Positions 1-13,032 are shown, counted from the first letter of the stretch. The stretch: 64,000 nucleotides of DNA from Oryzias latipes (GCF_002234675.1 NC_019869.2:26585309-26649308); one strand, 5' to 3'. The notes: generated by a model not told the origin, from the letters alone. A program made the numbers and translations.

Positions 1-169
1 CCAGTTTCGTAGTGAAAGTTTCAAACGAGGACTTAAACTCAGTGGAGAGGGCCTCTTTATGTCGCTCCAGCAGGGCTGCGATGTCTTCCAGGGCTAAAGT
101 AGCCCCAGCAGCTGCTAGGCCAGGGTTGGGCCCTTCTTTGTCAGTTTGTCTAGTTTTTGGCTTCGACAT
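1..169 (-). mobile_element. 5' end of an L1-type LINE ORF1, cut by window edge
   Basis: Reading leftwards from an ATG at 167-169, the frame stays open to base 1 and continues outside the window. It begins MSKPKTRQTDKEG, followed by a Gly/Ala-rich stretch and then an amphipathic segment containing LEDIAALLERHKEAL. This looks like the start of fish L1 ORF1 proteins, RNA-binding coiled-coil proteins needed for LINE transposition. Only about 56 residues are visible, so it cannot be said whether this copy is intact. It lies on the same strand as the RT pseudogene to its right but seems to be a different LINE. Family assignment is from recognition only. Confidence 0.5.
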
Positions 170-329
170 TTTTATAATAGATTTATCTGAATAATTTCGA
201 AAAGTAATTCACAGTCACCAAATGTGGGATCAGGAAAGTGTCTACAGGTAAATAAGGTTCAAGTTTTGAAATGCCCATGAGGAGCAGGTTGAGCACGCGT
301 GTTGCAGCTCTCACTCCATACCGGAAGTC

Positions 330-1869
330 CTGGTATATCCCACATTTGATGGACACTTGTGCAAGTGGCTTCCCATTGGCTTCAAGGGTGGTCTTCCACA
401 GCTTCATTGAGTTTCCTATGAAGGCTCTTAGAGTCCTGTTGATGTTGTACAGCTCCAAGCATTCAGTGATCCATGTGTGTGGCATTGAGTCATAGGCCTT
501 CTTGTAATCAATCCAGGCTGTGCACAGGTTGGTGTGTCGTGACCTGCAGTCTTGAGCGACTGTTCTGTCGACCAGGAGTTGGTGTTTGGCTCCTTTGGAG
601 TCTCTACCAACCCCCTTCTGTGTGTTACTCATGAATTGATCCATGTGCCTATTTATCTTGGTTGCAATGATTTCTGACATGAGCTTCCATGTTGTGGACA
701 GACAGGTTATTGCCCGGTAGTCGGATGGGACTGCACCCTTTGAGGGATCCTTCTGGATCAGGATCGTTTGCCCTTCTGTTAGCCATTCGTGGTGAGTCCC
801 ATCTCTTAGCAGCTGGTTCATTTGTGCTGCCAGGCGCTCGTGGAGTGCGGTAAGCTTCTTTAGCCAGTAGGCATGTATCATCTCAGGGCCCGGTGCTGTC
901 CAGTTCTTCATACCTGAGACTCTTTCTTGGATGTCTTCCACTGTGATGGTTACTGGATTCTGTTCAGGGAGGTTGCTATGTTCTTTTCTCAGAGAGACCA
1001 GCCATTGGGCATTGCTGTTATGTGCTGTCTCTTTCTCCCATATACTTTTCCAATATTGTTCAGTTTCTAGCCTTGGAGCTCGGCTGTTTTGACCCTGCCA
1101 CTGAGTGTACACTTTTGCAGGTTGAGTTGCGAAGAGCCTGTTTATTCGTCTGGCTTCATTGTCTCTTGTGTACCTCTTTAGGCGGCTGCTCAAGGCTAGG
1201 AGCCTTTGTTTGGCAGTTTCCAGTGCTTCAGGCATGGACATCTGGCTGTATCTCTTAGGTACTTGCTTTCTCATTGTACCTCATTGAGCCTCTGCCAGCT
1301 TACTCACATCCTTCCGAACTGCCTTGATTTTGGCCTCTAACCGTTGCTTCCATGGTGGGTACTGTTTTCTTCCATGGTTGCTCTTATAGCCAAGCAACTC
1401 AAGGATCACTGCTACTGAAGTGTAAACCAGTTCATTAGTTTCTGTAATTGTGGTTGTTGGGGCTGAGTACCCAATCTCAGGGTGGGAGTGTGGTATAACT
1501 TCCTCTCTGACCTGTTGTTCTGGCTCTCCCGTGGCATCGTATTGTATCGCTTCAATCTCAAGTTGTGATAGGAGTTCCCGTTTGTGGATGTTAGAGCACT
1601 GGGCTGTCAGTTGTTTGGCAGTTAGCCTTGATTGTGTGTTTCGAAGCATCCGTTCATTCATTCCACATTCTCTGCATGTAACCCCTCTGGGTGGGATTAC
1701 TTGAGTAGTAGCATTCTAACAGAACCTTGTTCTCACATATAGTCCATTTCTGTCTTGTTCCAGTAGCCCACTTTCCATCAGGGTGCTCTAGTCCTTCAGC
1801 ACCTGACGCAGAACTTGTTTGGCCGGGCGACGGCTGAGCTGGCATGACATGCGGTTCATTGTCTCTCAT
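330..1869 (-). mobile_element. Degenerate LINE polyprotein (Myb-like domain plus reverse transcriptase), pseudogene
   Basis: Three minus-strand pieces together make one LINE ORF of the R2/NeSL type as found in fish. The first (1869 to about 1654) contains a Myb-like motif, with the Trp-rich segment WTICENKVLLECYY followed by GYMQRMW. The second (1661-1281) is a basic linker. The third (1274 to about 330) is the N-terminal half of reverse transcriptase, with APGPEMIHAYWLKKL, the ITCLSTTWKL region and motif A in WIDYKKAYDSM. Breaks visible here: a small insertion near 1643-1660 shifts the frame, an in-frame TGA lies at 1281-1283, and family resemblance stops after CGIYQ near base 330. The YxDD motif C and the endonuclease domain are therefore missing. 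The copy is dead. The exact clade is an inference. Confidence 0.8.
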
Positions 1870-1979
1870 GTTGTGAGGTAGGCATTAGCGTTAAGGGTCT
1901 TGCCCAAGGACCCTCATTGGGTGATGTTGATTGTCCGTCATTGTTATGGTAATTGCCCCATTTCCATTAATTGTTCATT

Positions 1980-2053
1980 CCGCCCTGGGAATCGAACCCA
2001 GGTTTCCTGGATGACAGTCCTGCAAATTACCAGCTACCGAGCTACCCAGCCGG
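1980..2053 (-). repeat. tRNA-like sequence (box A and box B) at the 5' side of the LINE
   Basis: The minus strand reads GGGTAGCTCGGTAGCTGG (box A-like) and, about 35 bases later, GGGTTCGATTCCC (box B, near-perfect), with a CTGTCAT loop between. This is the internal RNA polymerase III promoter layout of a tRNA or tRNA-derived SINE. Downstream on the same strand come the SINE-like words GGTCCTTGGGCAAGACCC (near 1896-1913) and then the LINE reading frame. A functional tRNA gene is unlikely because the acceptor arms pair poorly. Confidence 0.6.
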
Positions 2054-5000
2054 TTGGTAAGTTGCATATGTATAAATTCTATATGTATATATGTATACAG
2101 AGGAAAAGACGTTGTGGTCGATGTACCAGTACCAAGTGATGGAAACATCAGAAAAAAGGAACATAAGAAACTTGAAACGTGCACACACGCATAGACTTTT
2201 CATTGAAAGCGGTTGCTCAAACACGCCTTTCCAAGTCTGGTGTGAACATAACATGTGCTCTTATAAGGATGAAGCCTTGAGTAAAAAATCTGATGGTTGA
2301 TTTGTCCGTTTTTTAACTGTTTAGGGTTCCCGATATATTTCTTTCCCATGAGCCGTTCTAAGGCTCTCTTGTAAAAGCAGCACAGGGTATAAATTTTAAA
2401 TGGACTGCTGTACAGCCATGTAGCCCCAACAGTCATCACAAACTCACTGAAGAACAGGGGGGGGCAAACAACACAGCTCAGACCCCTAAGTGTATGAGAG
2501 CGCAGACACGACTCCCACTATTCTCCTTTTGGATGATCACTGACGCGCACGGCAAACTCACAATTCAGATGAAACTCCCCGGATCACATAGGAAGTGAGG
2601 CCGCCTGATGTTTTATTGATCATAAACAACGTTAAGTATTTTCAAGTTGCAATAATTTATATGCGTTGGAGTGGTGGATGTCTTTATGCTCACCAGCAGG
2701 ACGTTTGTCAGCAGAGATAAGGCTTCTAACATGACACGGTAAAAGGAAAATCTACTCCCGGAAGCAGAACCCCAGCGTTGCTTTTATCATTTCGGACAGT
2801 TGTGTGTCAACAAGCCTTCGTCAGAGGTATGAACAAGAAAGCAGAGACAGGGAAAGTTCTTCTCTCAGAAACACTTCTGCTGCGCTAACGTGCTGCCTGA
2901 TGCCCCAAACATCTAAGACTATTTTTTTAATTTTTGACTCAGTATACTCTTTTACTTATAGTCAACATTCATACTCTGATCGAAGAACTCCATGATTGTT
3001 TGTATGAAATTGGCACTCCCCCTAAAGCAGCAGATCTTTGTTTGGGAAGGGCAGCTTCAGCTGACATTTATTAAATATATTACACAGTGGATGAACATAT
3101 GAAAAAAAGCCAAAAATAAAATGTCTATTCTAAGGAGAAAACCCAGAGAAGCAGCCGTCTGCATAAATCCTCTTCTGTGGATGCTTTGTTGCACTGTCAC
3201 CTCTTAGAACTCAGCTTTGTGATTCCAGTACTAAAAGATTTAGGAGAAGAGGATAAGCATTTTGTTCCTACTGAAGACGCAGACGAAGCGACTGTAGAAT
3301 GGAGACATTCATGGAAGTAATGCTGCTGAAACCTCCTCTGTTTGGTGATCTTCATCTTCTCTCTTATTATAAACTAGTCTTTTTCTGTGAGGTTTCAGAG
3401 AAAAAGGGACTTCGTGAAGAACAGGTGAGAATTTTGAACCATCTGTTTTCAAACAGTGAAGCGAGAATTTATTTCAACCAAGAAAGTTAGAAATTGAGAG
3501 GATTTTTTTAAACCAAAAATCACAGATACATTCAGTAACTGGCATCTATTACCAACTAAGAAAAAATATATGTATTAAGACATGGCGAGTAGAATCAAAG
3601 CTAATCCTTACAGGCCACCCACCCCCACACGTACTCAAAAATGACCCCCACCCACTTCATTCTCTTATTCTCTATTTCTGCCTCTGCCACCATTGTTAGA
3701 GCTGCATGTGACAAATTAATAGATCAATGAACAGAGTTTTTTTTATTCCATATTGCTGTCTTCGTAAGGACAAAGGTCAACATAAGTGAGCGACCTTAGG
3801 AGCAATTTCGGGCAGATAACTCAGGCAGGCGTTTACCTCGGTTACTCCCCTAGGGCGGTTCAGTTAATCAACTCACCTGTTCAGCGTCCTATTTAATTCC
3901 AGGTGTGTAAGCTGTTCATCGTTCTTTACAGCAGCGCTGCGTTTGTTGCCCCACCCTCCTCCCCGGCTTCCACCTGTGAGCTCCGTTAGGGGTAGTTATT
4001 ACCCAAAAGTTTATGGAAATTTTACTGATGGAATTGCAAGGAGTCTTATGCCAAACTAAAAGAATGTGAAATGCCAAATAGAGGAATGTGAAATGCAAAG
4101 TTAGAGTAATGTGAAATGCAGAGTTAAAGGAATCTAAATGTAAAACAAAGAATGTGAAAATAAATAATATTATTACTGCATGAGTTGTCTGACTGAACTT
4201 CAACTATGGTTGTAGACTGTGAAACTTCCTGAAAGTCGCTCAAGCAAAAGTTTTTTCTTTTTCTCATAATGTGTAAAAATATGAAGTTGGCAAGGCTGTG
4301 TTCAAATCAATTCAAGCATTTTATGAAGACTATTTATGAATCCAGGAAAATGTTAATGTTTATTTTTGAAAAGTACATGTAAAAATTCATTGTTTTCACA
4401 AAAATTGTTCAAACGCAATGCGTTGTGGTCTACATTCGCCAATCTAGTGAGCATCGATGCACACTGGTTTATCGCAAATACTTCTGGGAAAATTCTAGGG
4501 CACTGGATTTTGAAATTGTAGATTTGGACAGCACTACAAAATGGTGAACGCACTTTATAGTGCACTATATAATGAGTGAAGGAAAACCCAAACTTCACAA
4601 TTTTCTACAAAATGGCCGCTGAGCTGTAGGCCCTGTAGCCATCCCATAATAATTCTAAAAGTTTCTTTGGATATCCCTGATGAGTGTCATTAGATTTACT
4701 TTGAACTAATTTTTTAAGCCTTATAAAAGATTTTGGCCCTATTCATTCTTTTGACAGGTGCAAAAGAATCCATTTGGGGGGGGGGGGCTGTTCACTGTGC
4801 CTAAAATACATTTTCACCAGGCACTAGAGGTACGTGGATATTTTGGTGAGTTTTTGAGTATATGGCAAGTGTGACACTTTTGCTCAAAGGCACAGAGAGG
4901 AACACTTGTGAAACTGTCTGCTCCTTGCAGTCTAGGAGATGAAATAGCTGAGATCTACATCCAAAGCTGAGGAACATCATCGAAAAACAAGAGAAATAAT

Positions 5001-7925
5001 TCATTGACATTTGTCTGAAAATGGGTGTAAAATTAACTGCAATGAGTTGAACTTCATCAAACCTGAGTCTACGATGCACTGACCGACGTTAGCATCACAT
5101 TTACTGGTCCAAGTAATGTTCAAAATGCAAAGCTTAACCAAAGTTGCAAAGCTTGTGATGTCTGCAGGGTAACAAAGGAGTTCACTGAAAGACACCAGCA
5201 GCAGACACTGAACAAAAACGGAGCTCTGTGGGATTTTCTCCAGAAGGTTGTCCAACAGAACAATGAGGAAAAAAGAAACCAGTATAAAACAACTCGTTAC
5301 TGCTAATATTAATCCTGAAAAGACTGTATCAACTGATCTCTACAAAGGACTCATGCTCAATTTCTTATTATATTTTCACGATGAATCCATTTTTCTTGGA
5401 CTGCTTTCAATAAATGAACTCAGTGGATGCCGTTTATTAACCTATGTTGTGTTTTTCACATCATTTAGTAAAGACTTCTCTAAATGCTGAGCCCTCCAAA
5501 GATTATCCCATCACTCTTTTCTGTTTCCACTAAGATGACAGGAGGAACTTTGCTGGTCTGGAGGAAGCTTTTGTCTTTCCTTCATGGGAATGGGATTGAA
5601 GCTCCATCCAAAAGACACTGAACCATAATTTAGAGTGTTTCAGGATCCTTGGGAGGATAGTTTTGAAGCAGGAAAATGAAGTGTTGTATGAATCTCCATT
5701 CCTATGTAAATCCTGGGTTTTAGTTTCACCTTCACAGCTCTGTTGTCGAATGTTTTACTGCGTCTTGAAAGCAGCTCCAGTCACTTTGACAGCAAACCTT
5801 GATTTTGACGGATCATGCTTTAGTGGAGCCACATTTCTACATGCCAGGCTCTAGAAATCCGTCAATATCACCTGGACTCGAACCGCAGGGATCCATCTCA
5901 GCCCATATCTTTTTTCGATTCCTCTGACTGCGGGGGCTCCTGGGAGAAAATAAACACCTGCAAAATTCCATGATTTCAGAGAAGCAAACAATTTTCTGCG
6001 TGGTATCTATTTCTTTCTTGCTGTTTTTAGACTATTTTTTACCACTTGTCTGTCTAATTTTCCCTTTTGGAAAGTTTCACATCCAGTAGACAGCAGGTAT
6101 TTATGAGAATAAATATCTATCCAATATCCCATCTCTTTCCTACAGATCGTCTTCCTTTATTTCCAACCTCCGCCTCCTCCCCTCTGTGCTTCCTGCCTCC
6201 CTGTGCGCTCTTTTTTCCTCTATATTGCACCTGTCTCTCAAATCCCTCAGTTATCTCTGGAGTCCTCCTTATCTCACATGCACACCCCCCTCCCTGCCCC
6301 CCCCTTCTTTCTGCCTGTCTTCTCCCGACAGAGGTGGCTCTCAATCAGGTGACGTCCCTCTATCGTGTCTAAAGCGTCCTTCTGTGGCAGCTACATCGAT
6401 GAATCCACGCACACTCACGATAAGAAACGCAGGCGGACGACGCCCCGCATGGCGTGGCACTTTACCGTAACCCCATGCGTGGCGTAACCCGCTTCCCCAA
6501 CTGGCTTCCTGCTTCTGCAAAGACAGAGTGAGATTGCTGCACACACAGTCCAGCACTACATCCCAAAACTATTAGTTCCTGACAGCGTCCTCCATTCAGC
6601 TCTGTCTGCTCCCCGTGCACACAGCTGTCGGGGCTCGGCCCTCAGCACGCCACGCCGCACTCCTGTAATAGCTTTCTACACCACAATCTAGCCGCTCGCC
6701 CGTCGAGTCAATTGGGTGTATTATATTTGTAATTGGAGGCTATTGATTGACAGAGTCTGAATGCGAGGCGGGACATTAAACGCTGGAGCTTCCCACTCTG
6801 TGCAGAAAAAGCACCAGGGATTTTCTTTCACCCTCCCACCCCCCTTCCATGGAGCTTCAAAAGGCTTTTTCTCTCCCGCACACACATGCTGACAGTTGTC
6901 GGAATGTGGCCTAAAAATACTACAATCCTCAGTCCAAGGTCAGTTCATGAAGGTAGGATTCAAAGGCAGATAGACAGTGGATCCAGCCGGGCTCATCAGC
7001 ATGCTGATGTCACCCCCCGCTACACTGGGAGCTCCTTGTTGGGCGTGTGAAGGTGAGACAGGAAGTTAGTCAACCTCGTGTGTCTAAAAATCGGCCAAAG
7101 CTGAAAGTGTCATAACATCACATTAAACGACTCTGAGCTGTCACAGCGCCGCCGTCTGCTCTCCATCCCCACATTTAATCAGGAGCCTCTCTGTGTCTGT
7201 GGCTGTGTGCAGATTTGGGAGCTTTTCGGCGGGAATTAGTGCCTGTCACATTTTCAACGTGGCATCCTCAAATACAGCCCTTCTCTCATCATCTGGGTGA
7301 GGCTTTTCTGAAATCCCCCTCCCAGGCACAAGACCAGAGGTCACGCAGCGACAGACCGTAGAAAGAGGAAGAAAGGAAGAAGAAGGGGAGAAGAATGAGT
7401 GTCTGCTGAAGCAATTATGAGAAAAACAGCCTTGAATGAGCACAGCAAGAAAAATACTTACTGTATGTTTTTTTATTAATACACAGGAACTGGCATTCAG
7501 CAGCTTTACCTTGCACTGCTGACCTGAAGGTCCGACAGCAGAAAAAGTCTAGACAGATAAGTAAAGAGGATATAAAAAAGGCTTTAATGCATACAAAGTC
7601 AGTGAAGTAAGACAAGCTGACAACTGAATAATTTTACATGAACAAAACTGCTGTTGCTGCACTGAAACGGAAAAAGTTGAATTACTTTTGAGAGCAATTT
7701 CCTAAAACACTGTAAGCAGCACAGCTAAAGTGAATTCAGAGCTCCCCTGGAAACAAATGGAGAAATTAATTATTTGGTTTTTTTTGAAAAGTCCGGTGTT
7801 AACTGCAAACCTGAGCAGAAAGTGGATCTGTGAAATCTGTGAACAAAAACATACACACAACTCTGTTTTCTACATAAATAACCCTTTTTCTAAAATATTT
7901 TTCACAAATCTGTGACACCCACCTC
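2054..7925. other. Gene-free, mostly A/T-rich DNA
   Basis: No reading frame here has recognisable protein similarity or exon-like structure. What can be seen is a short imperfect tandem repeat near 4062-4155, a 14 bp perfect palindrome TATAGTGCACTATA at 4556-4569 in a probable old transposon remnant (about 4340-4610), a G12 run at 4776-4787, and a GC-richer segment at 6570-7240 that includes TAATTGG/ATTGATTGAC-like homeodomain cores near 6710-6750. Confidence 0.5.
4062..4155. repeat. Imperfect tandem repeat around GAATGTGAAATGC
   Basis: The word AATGTGAAATGC occurs three times at roughly 20-25 bp spacing, followed by two more decayed units (AATCTAAATG, AATGTGAAAA). This is an old, diverged short tandem array of about five units with no coding potential. 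Confidence 0.6.
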
Positions 7926-8066
7926 ACAGGGGTGTCAAATCAAAATGCTGATTGGACAGTGTGATTTTTGCCCAGGATTGTCTGGATCCACACTAAACAA
8001 AAAAAGTGTTTCTGGTTTTAGAACTGGAACGGTGTCGTTTATGTGAAAATAGCTGAGTCGCTAGAG

Positions 8067-8420
8067 CAGGGGTGTCAAACTCGATCGCTCAGGGGGCCGA
8101 AATCCTTAACATGCTGAAGGTCGTGGGCCTCGCAGGATACAATTTTATTAAACACACTAAAACTGAACTAAAATTGAACTTTTTTCTTAACATAAATAAC
8201 AATAGACAGGAAATATTACTCGGGAATAAATCAAAGCAAACCTTAAATAACTTATATTTTCTCTCCATAAAAATATATCCTGTCAAAATTAAACAAGTTA
8301 TAAATAAAGTAAACATAACATTTATTTACTCTTATGTCATTTTATGTACAAAAATTAATTTTAAATAGACCAAAAGATTTTGCTCTCCATAAAAATATAT
8401 ACGTCAAAATTACACAAATT
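8067..8420. mobile_element. hAT-like element, one end
   Basis: The terminus CAGGGGTGTCAAACTC at 8067 is the same as those of two other copies in the window (36824 and 43983). After it comes a GGGGGCCG word and A/T-rich DNA. No matching inverted end is seen to the right, so the copy is truncated or belongs to a longer subfamily, and the right boundary given is approximate. The word CACAGGGGTGTCAAATC near 7926 may be a second fragment. No transposase is visible. Confidence 0.5.
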
Positions 8421-10924
8421 CAAAATGGGAATATGTTGCATAACAAAACAAACAAAACCTAGAAATATGAATCAAATTTGTGCTTTTTAGCAATAAATCA
8501 AATTCTGTTTCCGTTGCTCTTGTGCCTTTTTTCTGAGCTGGATGTCTGTGTTTGCTGTGAGGTTCTGTTCTCAGGATGGAGTGCAGGTGATCATCAGTGA
8601 GACGACACCTGTCCGCTGTTTTGTTGGTATTCATCAATTCTGACACCTCCAAGACTATTTTCTGTTCTTTTTTACCATCAGATGCTCTTAGCAGTTAACA
8701 CATTTTGCTAATGCTAATTGCTAATCATCTGTGTTTCTGTGTACTAAAACACTCACAAATGTATGGTTTGCTTTGTAGAAAATACACAAAGTGCACAGGA
8801 AGTGAGTAGTTGTTCCATTCAGAAAGAACAGGGACAGCTCTCTTCTTAAAGACCTGTGCCTATCAGGTTTTGACTTTTGTCTTTTGGGAAAGTGTGCAGA
8901 ATTATTGAGTAGCTGTGGCGTACAGAGAGGTTTACCGCTGGTTAGGCCCTGATGTCATCAGTCAGATTTACAAACAAATGAACCCTACACAATAGTTTAT
9001 TCACTATTTGATTGGCAACAGCTTAAGTTTGATGTTTAAAATTTCATTTCAACATTTTTCTTCTGTTTACAAACTGTAGCAATGAAAAAAAAATCCCCAT
9101 AATTATTATTTTTGACGTTCTTTTACTCATAAATGATGTCTATGTGCTGCTCTTTCTGAAGAAACACATGAAAAACCTGTTTGATGAAGTCTCTGTCTCC
9201 ATGGAGATCTCTGCCAGAGCCGTGTTTCCACAACTTCCTGTGTTTAGACACTAATCATCCATTTAGAAAATGATGCTAAACAATATTAAAGAACTGGAAG
9301 GGTGCATTTGAGTTGCTACCAGTAATTCTGTTATTCTTTAGCTGCAGTGTGCTTCCTGATACAGACGCCGCCATGTTGAAACCAGACAGTCGGTTGCTCT
9401 GAGTCATTGTCTCTATGGCAACTAGAGTCACCGTGGGATGACAGACTCTTAATTTCTTTTTTAGTGGGCAAAACTACAAAATCAGCCAGGGATCAAATAC
9501 TCTACTATGTACCTTTAAGAACTGACTGGATATCCCCTCCCTCTGTCCTGCACAGTATTGCTCTAAGCATCTGTTTTTACTACAGTAGCTGCTGTCACAG
9601 CTGTGTAACTATATACTGATAAATAAAGGATTCAGATGAGATTAACTTTTATTTCTAAAGCGAGCTTTTGGAGTCATATATATATGGTTAACTGAACATT
9701 TCAGAAAGTTTATAACAAATTCTGCCTTTCGTTCTTTAGATAGTCCCTGCAAATTTTAAATCATGTGTGCATCACTAATATCTTACATTCTTCTCTAATA
9801 TCTTAACGTCATGTTTCACAGAGCAACAGCACACCAGTGAAAATTATGTTTTTACTTTAATACTTGTTCTCAGTGCTGAGACATTCAGTTTAGGTAAAGA
9901 AAATCTCAAGTTTTGAGTTTGAGCAGCTTATTAATGTTCTTCTTAAAAGCCAGCTATGCTTTCTGACAGAAACCACTGACCTTTTGGCTGACCTGCAGCT
10001 CTCTCTGACTCTTCCAACTGCTGGAAACTTCTCTGCAGCCAAACTGAGCTGGAACCCCCACCGCCATTGCTGCTCAGAAATTCTCTGTCAGATTCACATT
10101 TTTCCTTTCTTTGGAGCCTAGATTCACGCTGAATTTGCTCTGAAGAAGAAGATATTCCTTCATAGATTTCTTTGTAATGTTAGAGCCTTGATGCTTCAGA
10201 GGGACGATGGCCTCAGGTCACATGGACCTTTTTTCCAAGCTTACAACAACAGGTTTTTAAGTGTTTGTCTTTCAGTCTGATGCCGGTCAAGTGAACGTTG
10301 ATGATAATGTCATTTACCTAGACAGAATTGGCTTTGTTGTGGATAACCAAGAATTGGACTCTTAACAGATTCTCACTGAAAAGACAAAAAAGATCCTACC
10401 AATCACAACACAGGAAGACAAAGACACCAATCACACCTCTTGCATAACTACTAAGTAGTCACAACAGAAATGTCGTGTGTAGAGGGAAGATTGTGTAACA
10501 CACTCTTTACGTACATTTTACACATATTGCCCAAATGAAAACTGGTCATACGTAAATATACATGGAAAAAACAAAAAAAATGTGGTTCTTTATGTGAAAT
10601 TTTTACTGATGTATCATGAATGAACAATGTTAAAACTACGGAGGAAGTAAGAATAAACCACCCAAAGATCACGTGAACCCACGCTTCACTGAATTTCTTC
10701 ACTTTGACATTCACAGCACTGAGCAGGAATCACATCACGTCAGCACCATGGTCAGCACCCATGGTGCTGCTGCAGACTATCATTCCTCTGGTCCGCCCCA
10801 GTTCTAAGACAGCTGCTAGGCGCCGGCTGAGGGGGCCACTGAGGGTCCCCACCCCCTGTGGGAGCCACATCTGGAGAGAGGGGCCAGGCCACATCCAGCC
10901 GCCTTCCTATTGCCTCGACAGCTT
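8421..10924. other. Gene-free DNA
   Basis: No coding feature is recognised. One transposon fragment, listed separately at 9355-9435, shares sequence with the large inverted repeat at 61.4 kb. The rest is A/T-rich single-copy-looking sequence with short open frames only. Confidence 0.5.
9355..9435 (+). repeat. Single arm of the 61.4 kb inverted-repeat family
   Basis: CCTGATACAGACGCCGCCATG, followed by TTGAAACCAG and later CTCTGAGTCATTGT and CTATGGCAAC, matches in order the arm words found at 61342-61424 and, inverted, at 61434-61524. Only one arm is present here, so this is a fragment or a solo end. Confidence 0.6.
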
Positions 10925-11545
10925 CCGGCCTACCTCCTGCATCCACTGCCCATGCCACTACGTCCCTGGTCATACATCGCAGTAGCCTTCATTACAGATC
11001 TACCCCACTCAAGAGGTAACCCCACCATCCTCTCAGGTATTGATCATTTCTCTAAATCATGCCGGTCAATCCCTATGCCTAAACTGCCCACAGCACTGGA
11101 AACAGCAAAAATAATCATCGACCATGTGTTCCGGCACTATGGTCTCCAGGACAACACTGTGTCAGACTGTGGCCCCCAGTTTTTACCTCACGTGTGTGGC
11201 ACGAGATGTGCAAGGGTCTGGGCACAAACGTGAGACTCCCCTCCAGTGAACATCCTCAGTCCAACAGCCAAGTAGAGCGCCTGAACCAGGAAATAACGCG
11301 GTAGCTCCGCACGTACTGTAGTCGTCATCAAGAGGACTGGAGTCGGTTCCTGGTTTGGGGTGAGCACGCCCAAAACTCTCTTTAAAAAGATGGCCACGGG
11401 GCTCTCGCCCTTTCAGTGTGAGCTGGGGGTTCAACCTCCTTTCTTTCTCTGGTCAGGAGAACCTTCAGAGTTAACAGCTGTGGAAGAGTGGTTCCACCGC
11501 TGTGAGGAGACGTGGGAGGTGTCTGCCGTACCCAAGCAGCCTCCA
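10925..11545 (+). mobile_element. Ty3/Gypsy integrase fragment, dead
   Basis: The frame from about 10925 matches the core of a fish Gypsy retrotransposon integrase, the RNase H-fold enzyme that joins element DNA to the genome. It has [35 protein letters not shown] and VSDCGPQF. After a frameshift near 11190 it continues through [14 protein letters not shown] and LSPFQCELG to FLWSGEPSE. The second Asp (SDCGPQF) and the Glu (QVERLNQE) of the catalytic triad are present, but the first position reads Ala (IAVAF) where the family has Asp. There are also in-frame stops after EITR and NSL. The zinc-binding domain, reverse transcriptase and gag are absent. An LTR-like segment follows directly, so the 3' part of pol was deleted. 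Confidence 0.85.
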
Positions 11546-11900
11546 GAGTTCTAGCCATACCACAACCCCAAGCACACACTGCCTGGATGCCACACACCTG
11601 ACACTCATTCATTCATCAACCACAGCATACTTAAACTCTGCACTGAGCCTCACTCAGTGTGAAGTATTGTTTGCACCACTCTGCCTTCATTACCAAGCGT
11701 TATATTTGGACCTGATCCTCTGACCCTGTTTCTAACTCTGTTTGCCTGCCCCCTGCCCCTTGCCCTGTCTCTCCTCTGATGAACTTATTGCCTGCTATCG
11801 ACTCCTGCCTGCCTGCCACTGATTTAGCTTCGTGGACTATTAGCTGAACTAATAAACCTGCTGCTTTTGGATCCAGCTGTCTGTCTGTTCTTGTGACAGT
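11542..11900 (+). mobile_element. LTR-like segment following the Gypsy fragment
   Basis: This segment is homologous, word for word in places, to 13358-13875: CTGGATGCCACACACCTGAC, CTGCACTGAGCC and GAAGTATTGTTTGCACC have close counterparts there. It carries AATAAA at 11851-11856, as expected of an LTR with a polyadenylation signal. It keeps an uninterrupted TTAA at 11631-11634, exactly where the other copy carries an insertion. Both boundaries are estimates. Confidence 0.6.
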
Positions 11901-13032
11901 TAAATCCTGGGTAAAATCTGACCCACTTACACAAAAGACGAGGGCATCTTTCTAACACAATATAAGGGTTAACTATGACATAAAGCATTGACAAATTTTG
12001 CATTTCTTTTTTAAATACTGAAGATAACTATTTCAAAATGTTAAACAAAAGATGTCATCCTCACCGTAACGTTTTGAAAATTAGCTAAACTTTTTCCTTC
12101 CAAAAGGGCCATTTTTTAATTCATAGAAGCAGCCTTTTTAAATTACCCAGGAAAGCCTGTTCATGGTCAGTATGGAACGATAATGCGCTAGAGGGCAGGA
12201 AAGGTGTACTTAGTTATGAACGGTGGGTCTTTGAGTTTTGATCATGCTGATCAGATGAATCAAAGAAATGAGTGAATCAAATATGATACTAATGGTTATA
12301 TAATGCTTAGAGCAGGACCTTAAAATAAGAAACACAACAAAGGTCTGATTCAAAACTTCAGAGCATGTTCACGAGATGCTTAACCCATAATTAACAAAGT
12401 GCTCAGCTGTGATAAAATGTGGAAACCAGGATTGAAAGTAGGAATGAAGCTGCAGGCCCAGCCCTTACCGCCACGCGACTCACAGAGACATCTACATGAT
12501 CTGGCCATTACCACAGTAGACTAATGGCATTTGTCAAGCTCCACACGCAAAGAGCAAGCACCACACACAGCCACTGTAGATCTGTGGGAAGTATGCCAAG
12601 CATGTACACACTCTTTAAATTCAGTCATTAAAAATGCAGCATGACAGCAACATAGTTTGCTGTCTTCTCATAAGCTGTATATATGATAAAAATGATTCTT
12701 TAAGAGTATCTGCGCAGAAAAGATAAAAACAGCAGGGATGTGAAGGCCGAAAGTGGCTTTGCACTCCTCTGGCATGTTATCAGCAGTCACTTGAAAGCCA
12801 GGATTCGACATGGTTTGTTCCACATGGAGTAGTTATCATGCCATTGGCTGCATTGTCAAATTATGTAACAGTGGCTTTAAGAACTAACCACAGCCAATGT
12901 TTTTGTGTATTTGGACCATGCTGTGTGTGACTCTCCACCTCAGGTCAAACTGAATGCTCGTTAACTTCTGCACATTGTGGTCAAGTTGTAAGCGGCAGAT
13001 GAGTGAGCTGTCAGAATGTAAAATCAGCAACT
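11901..13032. other. Gene-free DNA
   Basis: No coding or repeat feature could be supported here. The sequence is A/T-rich with scattered stop codons in all frames. Confidence 0.5.

Noticed and set aside
5873..5886. tRNA gene (minus-strand GGTTCGAGTCC)
   Set aside because: Box B-like word only; no box A at the right distance and no cloverleaf pairing.
10704..10924. Gypsy zinc-binding domain upstream of the integrase core
   Set aside because: No HHCC residues with proper spacing can be read; resemblance begins only near 10925.
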